Source of the DNA: Streptococcus oralis ATCC 35037
Lineage (GTDB): Bacteria; Bacillota; Bacilli; Lactobacillales; Streptococcaceae
DNA: 64,000 nt
Assembly: GCF_900637025.1 (NCBI RefSeq)
Contig: NZ_LR134336.1
Span: 1,456,001-1,520,000, forward strand
Reading direction: 5' to 3'
The position numbers were made by a program, and so were the translations under genes. The notes under the pieces are model-generated. The model ran no database searches. It was not told the origin of the DNA and saw nothing but the letters and a program-made list of their open reading frames with translations. This document shows positions 54,316 through 64,000 of this stretch, in pieces (position 1 is the first letter of the stretch; each line of letters begins with the position of its first letter).

Positions 54316-55116
54316 CTATACATCTCGATTTTTCTGGCAATAATCATTAACCGATAAATATGTCTGTGAATCACCCAGCGACTCCGCTATGTCCATAATC
54401 CGCGGTGGTAGTAATCCCACTCGCTGGACAAGTTCGTGATTGCTGAACAATTCCCGTGGACTGCCGGCGAAGCCAAACTTCCCGTGTTCCATAACATACA
54501 CTGACTCAAACTCGGCGGCGACCCAATCCATGTCATGGGTGATGGTCACAACTTGGTGGCCCGAATCAGCCAACTGATGGAAAATTGCGGTCAACTTGCG
54601 CCGGCTTTCCCAATCAAGCGACATCATCGGCTCATCAAATAAATAAATCGCCGGATCCACTGCCAAAACTGTGGCAACGCTCAACAGCTTGCGTTCCGAC
54701 AATGACAGGTCATATGGACTTTCAGCTGTTTTATCATCCAAGCCAACTCTTTTTAGAGCCGCTAAAGCCCGCCTCGTAATCGTGTCGTGGTCATCCATGA
54801 CCTGCGCGACATTCCACTCCACCTCTCGTAGAACGGTCGGGTTGAAAAGCTGATCGTCAGGATTCTGAAAAGTAATCCCAACCTTCAGTAACTTTTCGAC
54901 TGGTTTAAGATCATTAAAATTTTCTCCATCGATCTTAATCACACCGGTTTGTGGTGTCAGCAAGCCCGTCAACAATTTGAAGAGCGTTGATTTGCCGGCA
55001 CCATTTTGGCCGACAATCGCCACCATCGGATCGGCGAAGTGTCTGTCTTCAACATCCAAGCTAAAGGACCGTTCCGGATAAGTGAACGTCAGGTGGCTCA
55101 GTTCAATTGTGGACAT
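54316..55116 (-). CDS. ECF/CbiO-type ABC transporter ATP-binding protein, canonical-site subunit
   Basis: The 266-residue ATPase has Walker A GQNGAGKST, the EcfA-type Q-loop region FQNPDDQLF, the signature LSLSERKLLSVA, Walker B AIYLFDEPMMSLD with the catalytic Glu, and the switch His in TITHDMDWV. It energises vitamin or metal uptake together with a second ATPase, EcfT and an S component. It is the last gene of a four-gene operon and overlaps its partner by 14 bases. The GC-richer codon use (many GCC, GGC, CTG) differs from the surrounding streptococcal genes. Confidence 0.88.
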   Translation of the reverse strand: MSTIELSHLTFTYPERSFSLDVEDRHFADPMVAIVGQNGAGKSTLFKLLTGLLTPQTGVIKIDGENFNDLKPVEKLLKVGITFQNPDDQLFNPTVLREVEWNVAQVMDDHDTITRRALAALKRVGLDDKTAESPYDLSLSERKLLSVATVLAVDPAIYLFDEPMMSLDWESRRKLTAIFHQLADSGHQVVTITHDMDWVAAEFESVYVMEHGKFGFAGSPRELFSNHELVQRVGLLPPRIMDIAESLGDSQTYLSVNDYCQKNRDV

Positions 55117-55948
55117 AACGAACCTCCTTCAGATCAGCGTAATTCACCGGATACCGGCCATCAGCCAAGTGCCAATCCATTTTTTGAGCAAGTTGCTGGA
55201 TTGTCGGGGCTGGAATCTGCCAGTCAGCTGCCAAATGATTAAACACCTCACCCGGCCTGCCCTGGGCTACCATTTGACCCTCGTGCAGCACCCACACAAC
55301 GTCGGCGACTTCGCACAAATCGTCAATTTCACTGGTGACAATGAAGACAGTTGTCTCTTTGACTTGGGCCAGCCATTGGAAAAATTGCCTGCGGCCAAGG
55401 GGATCCATCTCACTGGTCGGATCATCCATAATCAAAACAGCCGGATTAGCCACAATCGCCGTGGCAATTGCCAACCGCTGGATCTGACCACCGGAAAGGC
55501 TCTCGGGACGCAAATTCAGCTGTTCAATCAGCCCCATTTGCGTGGCAACTTCTTCAACCCGTTTTTGAATCAGTCCTTCAGCCATTCCCTGATTAATCAA
55601 GTCAAAGGCGATTTCATCGGCAACCGTGTCTGCCAACCCGCTTAGTTGGCCAGCTGGATTTTGCAGTACAACTCCATTCATGGCATTATAAACGGGCCAA
55701 TTGTCAGACACTCGCTGGCCAAACATGTGCCAATCGCCCTCAATCTCAGCAGACACAATTTTGGGAATGACCCCTGCCAGCACACGGCACAAAGTCGATT
55801 TGCCGGAGTGGCTATTCCCGATAATCCCAACCACCTGGCCGGTATGAACCTCCGCGTTAATCTGACGCAGTTGTGGTTGCTCAGTACCCGGATAACGGGT
55901 GGTCAAATTTTCAATTACAATCCGTTTATCTTCGTCCATATCTTCCAC
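55103..55948 (-). CDS. ECF-type ABC transporter ATP-binding protein, degenerate-site subunit
   Basis: The 281-residue ATPase has Walker A GNSHSGKST and an intact signature, ESLSGGQIQRLAIA. Walker B, however, ends LIMDDPTSEMD, so the catalytic Glu is Asp, and the usual switch His is replaced in FIVTSEIDDL. One composite ATP site is therefore probably weak, an asymmetry opposite to the other subunit. It overlaps EcfT by 34 bases and the second ATPase by 14. Confidence 0.85.
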   Translation of the reverse strand: MEDMDEDKRIVIENLTTRYPGTEQPQLRQINAEVHTGQVVGIIGNSHSGKSTLCRVLAGVIPKIVSAEIEGDWHMFGQRVSDNWPVYNAMNGVVLQNPAGQLSGLADTVADEIAFDLINQGMAEGLIQKRVEEVATQMGLIEQLNLRPESLSGGQIQRLAIATAIVANPAVLIMDDPTSEMDPLGRRQFFQWLAQVKETTVFIVTSEIDDLCEVADVVWVLHEGQMVAQGRPGEVFNHLAADWQIPAPTIQQLAQKMDWHLADGRYPVNYADLKEVRYVHN

Positions 55949-56709
55949 CCAATCAATAAAATTGCCAATCCAGTCAGACCAATGTGCAGCGTCCGCGACA
56001 GGCGATACACGCGCTGGGAGGTTCTGACAGTCCGGTTGAGATTATCAAAACCTCTCAGTTGGAGAGAAATCGACCGCGTCATCGATTGATCCAAGGTCTT
56101 AATCACCAATGGAATTAGAACCGGCAGGACTGACTTTAATTTCTGAATCAACGTTTTTTGCGGATTGGTTCCGCGAACTTTTTGTGCCTGCTGGATTTTC
56201 CGCATATTGCGCATCATTTCCGGCAAAATATAACATACCGACATCAGAACGTAGACGGTTTTATAAGACAATCCGGACAGTTCCAAATAGGCCGCGTTTT
56301 CTGAAATACTCGTGGTCACCATAAAAAAGCCACTGGTCAAAATAATCACCAATACTCGACAACCCAGAGTGGTGGCGTAAATCAGGCCTTCTTTGTAGAA
56401 CGACACCCCAAGCACAGAAAACAGCACAGTTTGATTCCGACTGTAAAATAACCCTTGGATGATCAACATGGTGCAAATCAGAAACAGGCTGAATCCCAGC
56501 GCCTTAAAGGTGGTAAAACTCAATTTGGAAAATAACAATAGCAGTGTTGCGACAAGAATTAATCCGGCCTGAAGCAATAAATTCATACTGGCAAAGCTCA
56601 ACAACGTCATGTCCAAGATGAACAAGAGCTTAGTAATCGGATCGATCACCTGGTACCACTTGAGCTTGACCCGTGGCGCTCCAGAAATCAATGTTTTATC
56701 AGTCATCAC
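55915..56709 (-). CDS. Energy-coupling factor transmembrane protein (EcfT-like)
   Basis: The 264-residue protein has five or six membrane helices. The two coupling-helix motifs that contact the ATPases are present as QKVRG and LQLRG, variants of the ARG/ARS consensus. It joins the ATPases to the S component. It overlaps the upstream S-component gene by 4 bases. Because a dedicated EcfT and ATPases accompany one S component, this resembles a group I ECF system. Confidence 0.85.
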   Translation of the reverse strand: MMTDKTLISGAPRVKLKWYQVIDPITKLLFILDMTLLSFASMNLLLQAGLILVATLLLLFSKLSFTTFKALGFSLFLICTMLIIQGLFYSRNQTVLFSVLGVSFYKEGLIYATTLGCRVLVIILTSGFFMVTTSISENAAYLELSGLSYKTVYVLMSVCYILPEMMRNMRKIQQAQKVRGTNPQKTLIQKLKSVLPVLIPLVIKTLDQSMTRSISLQLRGFDNLNRTVRTSQRVYRLSRTLHIGLTGLAILLIGWKIWTKINGL

Positions 56710-57308
56710 TTATCATCGCTAAAGAAGTGCACCATCCGCTTCGGCAGCTGACGATAGATGAAGAATGCCAGGTAGGCCACGCAGACTTTATCCAAAATAT
56801 CCAAGACAAACTCATCGATAAATGAGGCCAGCCACACTGGTGCATGATTGGCGACCATTACCGCAAACAATGAGTCACCCCAAGCGATACCGGTCTGACC
56901 ACCCCAAAAGATGACGTTGAGTGGCGTTGAAATGACAGCTGAAACGATGGCAATAATAATAGCAGAAACAAATACTCGTCGCGCTGACGAGAACCACCCA
57001 TTGGCGTGCAAAACTCCGACAGCAATCCCAATTCCGATGCTGGTAATCGCATACACGGTTGAAATTGGCGATAAGGTCAGCCCATAGATCACGTTGTTGA
57101 TGAAACCACTAATGGCACCGGCAACCGGCCCAGCCAACATGCTGGTAAGAAAGGTTCCCAAAGACCCCAGCCAAACGGGCAACTTTAACCCCTCCGCCAA
57201 GGCTTTGGCAACATAGTTAATCCCCACGGCAGCGGGAATCAAAGTCATGGTGGCAGCACTTAACTTAAATTTCCACATACTGGTACGATGAATCGGTTCT
57301 GTTTTCAT
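56706..57308 (-). CDS. ECF transporter substrate-binding S component, substrate unknown
   Basis: The 200-residue protein has six hydrophobic segments and the small-residue-rich pattern of S components (GSLGTFLTSMLAGPVAGAIS, GFINNVIYGLTLSP). The N-terminus is basic with no signal peptide. I cannot assign the vitamin or ion from sequence. It is the first gene of the operon, and its leader holds a structured segment but no riboswitch that I recognise. The gene is GC-richer than the host average, like the rest of this block. Confidence 0.75.
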   Translation of the reverse strand: MKTEPIHRTSMWKFKLSAATMTLIPAAVGINYVAKALAEGLKLPVWLGSLGTFLTSMLAGPVAGAISGFINNVIYGLTLSPISTVYAITSIGIGIAVGVLHANGWFSSARRVFVSAIIIAIVSAVISTPLNVIFWGGQTGIAWGDSLFAVMVANHAPVWLASFIDEFVLDILDKVCVAYLAFFIYRQLPKRMVHFFSDDK

Positions 57309-57330
57309 AATCTTCTCCTTTTGTTTTTAA

Positions 57331-57368
57331 AGAGCCGTGTCTGGATAGACTTTCGGACGCAACGCTCT
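57331..57368 (-). promoter_or_regulatory. Hairpin in the ECF operon leader
   Basis: AGAGC and GCTCT close a 38-base hairpin between the likely promoter and the S-component start. It matches no riboswitch class I know. It could be a weak attenuator. Confidence 0.35.
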
Positions 57369-57399
57369 ATTATATATCTACTGAACTGTCTATACACAA
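57369..57399 (-). promoter_or_regulatory. Likely ECF operon promoter
   Basis: On the minus strand TTGTGT (57394-57399) is followed by TATATA at a 17-base spacing or TATAAT at 19. The region 57400-57570 otherwise holds nothing I can identify. Confidence 0.45.
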
Positions 57400-57570
57400 G
57401 AATTCCATCCTTAGTCGACATGAGCTGGAAATCCTTATTTGTTAAGTAGTTCACAACACATTATACACCTATTCTCTGAATAGTCAAGTGTATTTACAGT
57501 AAAATTTTAGAAAATCATAAAAATTTCCTCTTATTTTCCATTTTGAAAGACATTCAGTAACTCTAATATC

Positions 57571-57600
57571 AAAAAAGCCCAGATGACATTGTCTGAGCAT
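57571..57600 (-). terminator. Terminator of proV-proWX
   Basis: On the minus strand GCTCAGAC, AATGTC and ATCTGGGC followed by six Ts form an intrinsic terminator 46 bases after proWX. Confidence 0.8.
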
Positions 57601-57645
57601 TCTTTTCTATAGTCGTTTAAGCAAGTTGAGTTTGACATTTTCAAA

Positions 57646-59887
<2,242 letters not shown>

Positions 59888-59901
59888 TCTTTGTCCTCCT
59901 T

Positions 59902-60666
59902 TTAAAACTTCCCTCGGTTGGTCAAGTCTTCTACCTTAGGCATAACTTCCTTATTGTCCCAATGCTCCACAATCAAGCCATTCTCCAAACGGAAGATGTC
60001 ATACTGAGCATAAGGCACCCCATCTATCTGAGTCTGTCCATAGCTGACCACATAATTTCCTTGTCCCAAAAGCTGGAAAACAAAGTCAAAAGTGACACTA
60101 TGTTCAGCCACATAGTTTTTATAGGCCTGACTTCCTTGTCCAATCTCATGATTGTGCTGAATCAAATCTTCTGACACATAATCACTCCACTGCTCCAGTT
60201 CCCCATTTTGGAAAATTTCTGTCAAGAAACGACGAACGGTTTTTTTATTTTCTGCTGTCTTATCCAAATCCTTGATTTTAAAATCTCCAAAAATCTGATC
60301 TAACTGTCCATTTTCTGGAGCACGATAGTAGTCAATGACATCCCAATGCTCTACGATACGACCATTCTCATCCGAACGGAAAGTATCCGTCGTCACCCAT
60401 TGAGCTTCCCCACCATTCAGATATTGATGAACATGAACAAAGACCAGATTACCGTCTTCAATGGTGCGAACAATTTTCATCTCACGCTGGGGATGGCGCT
60501 CAAAGAAATTTGCAAAGAAAGCCGCAAACCCTTCTTTCCCATCTGGCACACCTGTCGAATGTTGGATATAGGTATCCCCTACAGACTGTGCCTGAGCCTC
60601 AGTAACACCTCCATCTTGAATGGCGTGAATGTATAGGTTGTGAGCATTTTTCACTTGTTTTGACAC
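59902..60666 (-). CDS. Tandem SnoaL/NTF2-like protein
   Basis: The 254-residue protein is built of two similar halves (about residues 5-125 and 135-250). Both end in a matching strand, GRIVEHWDVID and GLIVEHWDNKE, and both contain a YIQHSTG / LIQHNHEIGQ motif. This is the polyketide-cyclase/SnoaL (NTF2) fold, duplicated. Such proteins bind or isomerise small molecules; the ligand is unknown. It lies between the MarR regulator and proV with gaps of 3 and 14 bases, so it is part of the operon. Confidence 0.85.
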   Translation of the reverse strand: MSKQVKNAHNLYIHAIQDGGVTEAQAQSVGDTYIQHSTGVPDGKEGFAAFFANFFERHPQREMKIVRTIEDGNLVFVHVHQYLNGGEAQWVTTDTFRSDENGRIVEHWDVIDYYRAPENGQLDQIFGDFKIKDLDKTAENKKTVRRFLTEIFQNGELEQWSDYVSEDLIQHNHEIGQGSQAYKNYVAEHSVTFDFVFQLLGQGNYVVSYGQTQIDGVPYAQYDIFRLENGLIVEHWDNKEVMPKVEDLTNRGKF

Positions 60667-60669
60667 GAT

Positions 60670-61113
60670 TTATTCCTCATTTGCTTGCTCTTTCAAATTT
60701 TCTAAAATACGTTCCTGATAACTTTCAAACTTCCGAATTTCTTCCTCAGAGAAACCTTTATAAAAAATAGCATCCAACTTTTGACTGACACGATGGCCAA
60801 CTTCTCTCTGGGACCAACCTTGCTCTGTCAACTTGACATATTTCTTTCTCTTATCTATTCCACATGGGCTAATGATGACCAGGTTTTGCTCCTCAAGATT
60901 CTTTATCATGGTTGTTAGCGTATTGTTAGCAAGACCAGTCGCCAGCGCAATATCTGTCGCAGTTGCACAGCCAGTTTCACTATTCCATAACACCGTGAGA
61001 ATCTTTCCCTGCTCACTCCGATAAAGAGCCTCAGGATCCTGACTCAGTAACTTTTGAAAAATCCGCCCATTTAACAAACGAATATGATGGGCTACCAAAT
61101 GACTATCTTTCAT
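60670..61113 (-). CDS. MarR-family transcriptional regulator
   Basis: The 147-residue MarR protein has the winged HTH (ATDIALATGLANNTLTTMIK, then NLEEQNLVIISPCGIDKRKK) flanked by dimer helices. It heads the operon with the SnoaL-like gene, proV and proWX. Its promoter is flanked by two TATTTC-N6-GAAATA-like dyads, which are good candidates for its own operator sites. A ligand linked to choline or to the SnoaL-like protein is possible but not shown. Confidence 0.9.
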   Translation of the reverse strand: MKDSHLVAHHIRLLNGRIFQKLLSQDPEALYRSEQGKILTVLWNSETGCATATDIALATGLANNTLTTMIKNLEEQNLVIISPCGIDKRKKYVKLTEQGWSQREVGHRVSQKLDAIFYKGFSEEEIRKFESYQERILENLKEQANEE

Positions 61114-61126
61114 GATCTCTCCAATT

Positions 61127-61197
61127 TATTTCTATATCGAATTGTTTTTATTGTAACACCTGCCATTCCATCTGTCAACTATTTCGATTTAGAAATA
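61127..61197 (-). promoter_or_regulatory. Operon promoter flanked by two dyads
   Basis: On the minus strand TTGACA (61173-61178), 17 bases and TACAAT (61150-61155) form a strong promoter. TATTTC-GATTTA-GAAATA (61180-61197) lies just above the -35, and TATTTC-TATATC-GAATTG (61127-61144) lies at about the transcription start. The pair suits MarR autorepression. Confidence 0.75.
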
Positions 61198-61208
61198 ATT
61201 TTCACCAA

Positions 61209-61244
61209 CAAAAAAGACCTCCTACCTAGAGTAGAAGATCTTCA
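61209..61244 (-). terminator. Terminator of the O-antigen-ligase-like gene
   Basis: On the minus strand AGATCTTCTAC, CTA and GTAGGAGGTCT followed by six Ts give a terminator just below the stop codon. Confidence 0.8.
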
Positions 61245-61256
61245 CTATTTATTAAC

Positions 61257-62528
61257 TTAATCTGTCATTTCGGACACCAAGGTTCGATGTTCCAGTGGTA
61301 GACTGCACATAACCAGCAAGAAGATGAATCCTGACTGTACCCAGAAGAGAGCCAAGTCAAAAATTCCATGTACAGCGACTACTGTAAGGAAGGAGAGATA
61401 AAGACCGATAATTGGTCGTTTACCAGACTCCTGACTCATATCCATCATCATATGGACAGGTATAACTGATGAAATGGATAGGAGAATGGTTCCAAGTAGG
61501 CCATAACTCAAAATAGTGTCAATGTAAAGACTATGAGCATGTTCGTGATAAGGAGCATGGATTCTAGGATAAGAATTCATATAGGTCAATGGACCTTCAC
61601 CCCAAATCGGATTTTGCTTAAACAAAGCCATACCAGCATTCCATATCGAAACTCGCTCCTCCATTGAAGAATCTAGCGTTCCCATGCGAACACCCAAGTC
61701 ACTTGAAAAGAGGAAACAAAGGCCAATCCCAAAAACACCAATACTGAGCCAAAAGGCACGCCAGTTTTTAATGGTTGTAAAGAGATAAATGATGGCACCC
61801 GCGATAATAGCTGGGAAGGCTGTTCGATTTTGCGTGAAATTTAAACCAAAAAGATTTACAAAACCTGCTATCACACAAAATATTTTTAACCATCTTAGCT
61901 TTGTCGTCGTAAAGAGGTAAAAAGCAATCATGATACAGAAGCAACAAATAATTCCATAGTAGTTAGGATTAAAGAAGGTGACCTCTGCACGGTTTTGGTG
62001 CCATACTTGCATATTGGGCGAAAGAAAGGCATAGTTAAATTTCTTTACAATTTGGAAATGCTCCAAGGTAGCGAAAGCCGCAGAGAGCACACTACCAAAC
62101 AAGATTGTCTGCAGTATCAGTCGAAAGAAAGCATGTGTCAGACGTTTCTGGTAAAAACTAAAGAAAATGAGGAAGAGAAACATCAGGAAAGATGCTGCTA
62201 GACCAAGCCAGTTCTTGGCGACGATGGAAATGATACTACTGTAGGCAATAAAAAAGAGAAGTACAGGATGTTTGGCTAATCCTTTGATAATTCCCTTCAT
62301 CTCCCCAGTAACAAGTAAACCTATCAAATATAAAGCAAAGAGCGCTAAGAACAAATAAAAAGGTAAAAAGATACTTATGATCATCAAATATAAAAAGAAA
62401 TCTTTTTTCGAAAGCCCTCTTATCTTATCCAGTAATCCAATTGATTTCAAAACGGATCCTTTCTGTTCTGGATTTCTCCAGAAGATAAATGCTAAACTAT
62501 CTTTATATTCTACCATTTTTTCCGTCAT
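61257..62528 (-). CDS. O-antigen ligase/Wzy_C family membrane protein
   Basis: The 423-residue protein has about 10-12 membrane helices and a large extracytoplasmic loop containing GEGPLTYMNSYPRIHAPYHE then HAHSLYIDTILSYGLLG, the Wzy_C signature. The family ligates or polymerises lipid-linked glycans. Streptococcal relatives include teichoic-acid ligases, but I cannot say which substrate this one uses. It stands alone on the minus strand between the MarR operon and birA. Confidence 0.85.
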   Translation of the reverse strand: MTEKMVEYKDSLAFIFWRNPEQKGSVLKSIGLLDKIRGLSKKDFFLYLMIISIFLPFYLFLALFALYLIGLLVTGEMKGIIKGLAKHPVLLFFIAYSSIISIVAKNWLGLAASFLMFLFLIFFSFYQKRLTHAFFRLILQTILFGSVLSAAFATLEHFQIVKKFNYAFLSPNMQVWHQNRAEVTFFNPNYYGIICCFCIMIAFYLFTTTKLRWLKIFCVIAGFVNLFGLNFTQNRTAFPAIIAGAIIYLFTTIKNWRAFWLSIGVFGIGLCFLFSSDLGVRMGTLDSSMEERVSIWNAGMALFKQNPIWGEGPLTYMNSYPRIHAPYHEHAHSLYIDTILSYGLLGTILLSISSVIPVHMMMDMSQESGKRPIIGLYLSFLTVVAVHGIFDLALFWVQSGFIFLLVMCSLPLEHRTLVSEMTD

Positions 62529-62725
62529 TTGGGAACAATGAACACGTTATCAAAAAGAAAAAACTTTTACGGAAGTATCAAAGTATACTCTGTTATATTC
62601 AAAGACATTCCAGTCCAGTAGTTGCTAGAGAAAAAGAAGGAAACTTCTAAAAAAGGAAAAGCTATGGTAGAATATAATAAAGTTGAAAATAACTACTATT
62701 GAACGACAGTTAAAAAGGAAAATCA

Positions 62726-63661
62726 ATGAAATCACACCAACTAGTCTACCAAATACTAACCAGAGAAAACGACTATGTCAGCGGAGAAAAAATTGGCGAA
62801 GAACTGAATCTAAGTCGGACATCCATATGGAAAGCAATCCAACGCCTCCAACAAGAAGGGCTCATGATCGACAGTATTAAAAATAGAGGTTACAAGCTTA
62901 TCCAAGGCGATCTGATATTGCCTGGTTTGATTCAGGAGAAAACCAACTTAACCATTCGCTTCAAACCTGAGACCAAATCAACCCAAACAGATGCAAAAGA
63001 AGGGATTGAAGCTGGAAACAAAGGAAATACACTCTATCTTTCAACCTGTCAAACAGCAGGTCGTGGCCGCTTTCAGCGCCCCTACTATTCCCCATCTCAG
63101 GGTGGGATCTATATGTCTCTGCATATTCAACCCAAACTTCCCTATGAAAAACTTCCATCCTATACCCTCCTTGTTGCCGCAGCAGTCTACAAAGCAATTA
63201 AAAATCTAACTATGATAGAAGTCGATATTAAATGGGTAAATGACATCTACTTAAAAAATAAAAAGATAGCAGGTATCCTCACCGAAGCAATGACATCAGT
63301 TGAGACAGGCTTGGTTACAGATGTCATTATCGGACTTGGTATAAATTTTTCAATAGGAGACTTTCCAAAAGAACTAAAAGAAAAAGCAGGTAGCCTATTT
63401 ATGCCACCTGCACCAATTAGTCGTAATGAGCTCATCAGCGAAATATGGAATTGTTTCTACAATACGGATTCAGATGAGCTACTTTATATCTATAAAGAAA
63501 GATCAATCGTTCTTGGAAAAGAAGTTACTTTCCAGCTAGACGGAAAATTTGAGAAAGGTCTTGCAAAAGAAATCTCAGAATCCGGCCAACTACAAGTCGA
63601 ATTTGAAGATAAACATACTATCTGGCTAAATAGCGGAGAAATATCACTAACGAGTTGGTAA
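62726..63661 (+). CDS. birA: Bifunctional biotin-protein ligase / repressor BirA
   Basis: The 311-residue protein joins an N-terminal winged HTH (YVSGEKIGEELNLSRTSIWK) to a biotin ligase domain. Ligase motifs are GRGRFQRPYYSPSQGGIYMS and KWVNDIYLKNKKIAGILTE, and a short C-terminal SH3-like domain follows. It attaches biotin to acyl carboxylase subunits and can repress biotin uptake genes. A TATAAT lies at about 62672, and an AAAAAGG site precedes the ATG. Confidence 0.95.
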   Translation: MKSHQLVYQILTRENDYVSGEKIGEELNLSRTSIWKAIQRLQQEGLMIDSIKNRGYKLIQGDLILPGLIQEKTNLTIRFKPETKSTQTDAKEGIEAGNKGNTLYLSTCQTAGRGRFQRPYYSPSQGGIYMSLHIQPKLPYEKLPSYTLLVAAAVYKAIKNLTMIEVDIKWVNDIYLKNKKIAGILTEAMTSVETGLVTDVIIGLGINFSIGDFPKELKEKAGSLFMPPAPISRNELISEIWNCFYNTDSDELLYIYKERSIVLGKEVTFQLDGKFEKGLAKEISESGQLQVEFEDKHTIWLNSGEISLTSW

Positions 63662-63666
63662 TAAAC

Positions 63667-63700
63667 AAATCCCCCTTTTAATGATTTAGAAGGGGGATTT
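63667..63700 (+). terminator. Terminator of birA
   Basis: AAATCCCCCTT and AAGGGGGATTT pair across a short AT-rich loop immediately after birA. It also faces the minus-strand tRNA cluster. Confidence 0.8.
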
Positions 63701-63737
63701 ACATACAAAAAAAGAGCCTAACAGCTCTCTTAACGTA

Positions 63738-63825
63738 CGGAGAATGGGGGATTCGAACCCCCGCGCCGGTTACCCGACCTAACGATTTAGCAAACCGTCC
63801 TCTTCAGCCTCTTGAGTAATTCTCC
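63738..63825 (-). tRNA. tRNA-Ser (GCT)
   Basis: This 88-base class II tRNA on the minus strand has acceptor GGAGAAT/ATTCTCC, the anticodon loop TTGCTAA giving GCT, a long variable arm, and T-loop TTCGAAT. The discriminator is G, as usual for serine. Confidence 0.95.
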
Positions 63826-63831
63826 TATTAA

Positions 63832-63905
<74 letters not shown>

Positions 63906-63938
63906 AAGTTCAAAAACTTGGTATGAACTTTCGTTCAA

Positions 63939-64000
63939 AGCGGGTGACGAGAATCGAACTCGCGACAACAGCTTGGAAGGCTGTAGTTTTACCACTAAAC
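63939..64000 (-). tRNA. tRNA-Gly (TCC), cut by the window edge
   Basis: The 3' 62 bases of a minus-strand tRNA are present, with acceptor 3' strand CACCCGC, discriminator T, anticodon loop CTTCCAA giving TCC and T-loop TTCGAAT. The 5' acceptor strand lies beyond the window. Confidence 0.93.

Noticed and set aside
57331..57368. Possible riboswitch in front of the ECF transporter
   Set aside because: A hairpin is present, but I could not match the conserved cores of the TPP, preQ1, THF, cobalamin or FMN classes, so it is listed only as a hairpin.

Overview
The window looks like chromosome from a mitis-group Streptococcus (S. pneumoniae, S. mitis or S. oralis). The evidence is a low-GC Gram-positive gene style, pneumococcus-like gene order (rarA/6S RNA/tRNA-Lys, mgrA, Gls24 stress cluster, late-competence prepilin peptidase, trp operon, teichoic-acid amino-sugar genes, xpt-pbuX, a GATC restriction locus, gal genes, adhC-nmlR-czcD-sczA, proV-proWX), BOX repeats and a TACGAATA competence box. 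The species cannot be fixed from the sequence alone.

Layout. 1-5205 holds core genes on the minus strand (DUF2785 protein, membrane coiled-coil protein, pepF, rsmE, prmA). 5236-8550 is an AT-rich three-gene cassette wedged between prmA and a DUF3013 gene. It encodes a nuclease-like DUF262 protein, an SMC/OLD-like ATPase and a novel protein with a RelE-like tail, and it is the best candidate here for an undescribed defence system. 9153-13944 has rarA, 6S RNA, tRNA-Lys, two membrane-protein genes, and a scar of tRNA, terminator, repeat and IS30 relics. 13945-17644 is mgrA followed by an envelope-stress cluster (GlsB, AmaP, DUF2273, Gls24, CsbD). 17862-21798 contains small genes, a frameshifted gene, cilC, and a WYL-regulator pair inserted into the 3' end of cilC with a flanking duplication. 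21769-30131 is the tryptophan region: one strong promoter, a Trp T-box, a second trpB, a second Trp T-box, then trpEGDCFBA. 30141-40608 has teichoic-acid sugar genes, a heterodimeric ABC exporter, a BOX element, DUF421/DUF3290, exoA, a VOC protein, and a purine riboswitch with xpt-pbuX.

40649-43520 is a Sau3AI/DpnIII-like restriction-modification pair, bracketed by near-identical copies of the pbuX terminator. 43565-51815 has a thioesterase, a galactose operon carrying an extra HAD phosphatase, galR, and the adhC-nmlR and czcD-sczA stress and metal modules. 52157-57308 is a foreign block. It starts with truncated pnuC, continues through an IS6 transposase/plasmid-replication chimera, a nonsense-mutated DUF536 gene and an hsdS stub, and ends with a visibly GC-richer four-gene ECF-type transporter that looks lactobacillar. 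57646-63661 returns to core genes (proWX-proV with a SnoaL-like protein and a MarR regulator, an O-antigen-ligase-family protein, birA). The window ends in a tRNA cluster (Ser, Ile, Gly).

How it works together. Tryptophan supply is gated twice by tRNA-Trp charging. Purine salvage is gated by a guanine-type riboswitch. Several regulators (MarR, MerR, TetR, LacI, WYL) lie beside palindromes that fit their own operators. At least four separate acquisitions (the DUF262 cassette, the WYL pair, the restriction cassette and the plasmid/ECF block) interrupt an otherwise conserved backbone.
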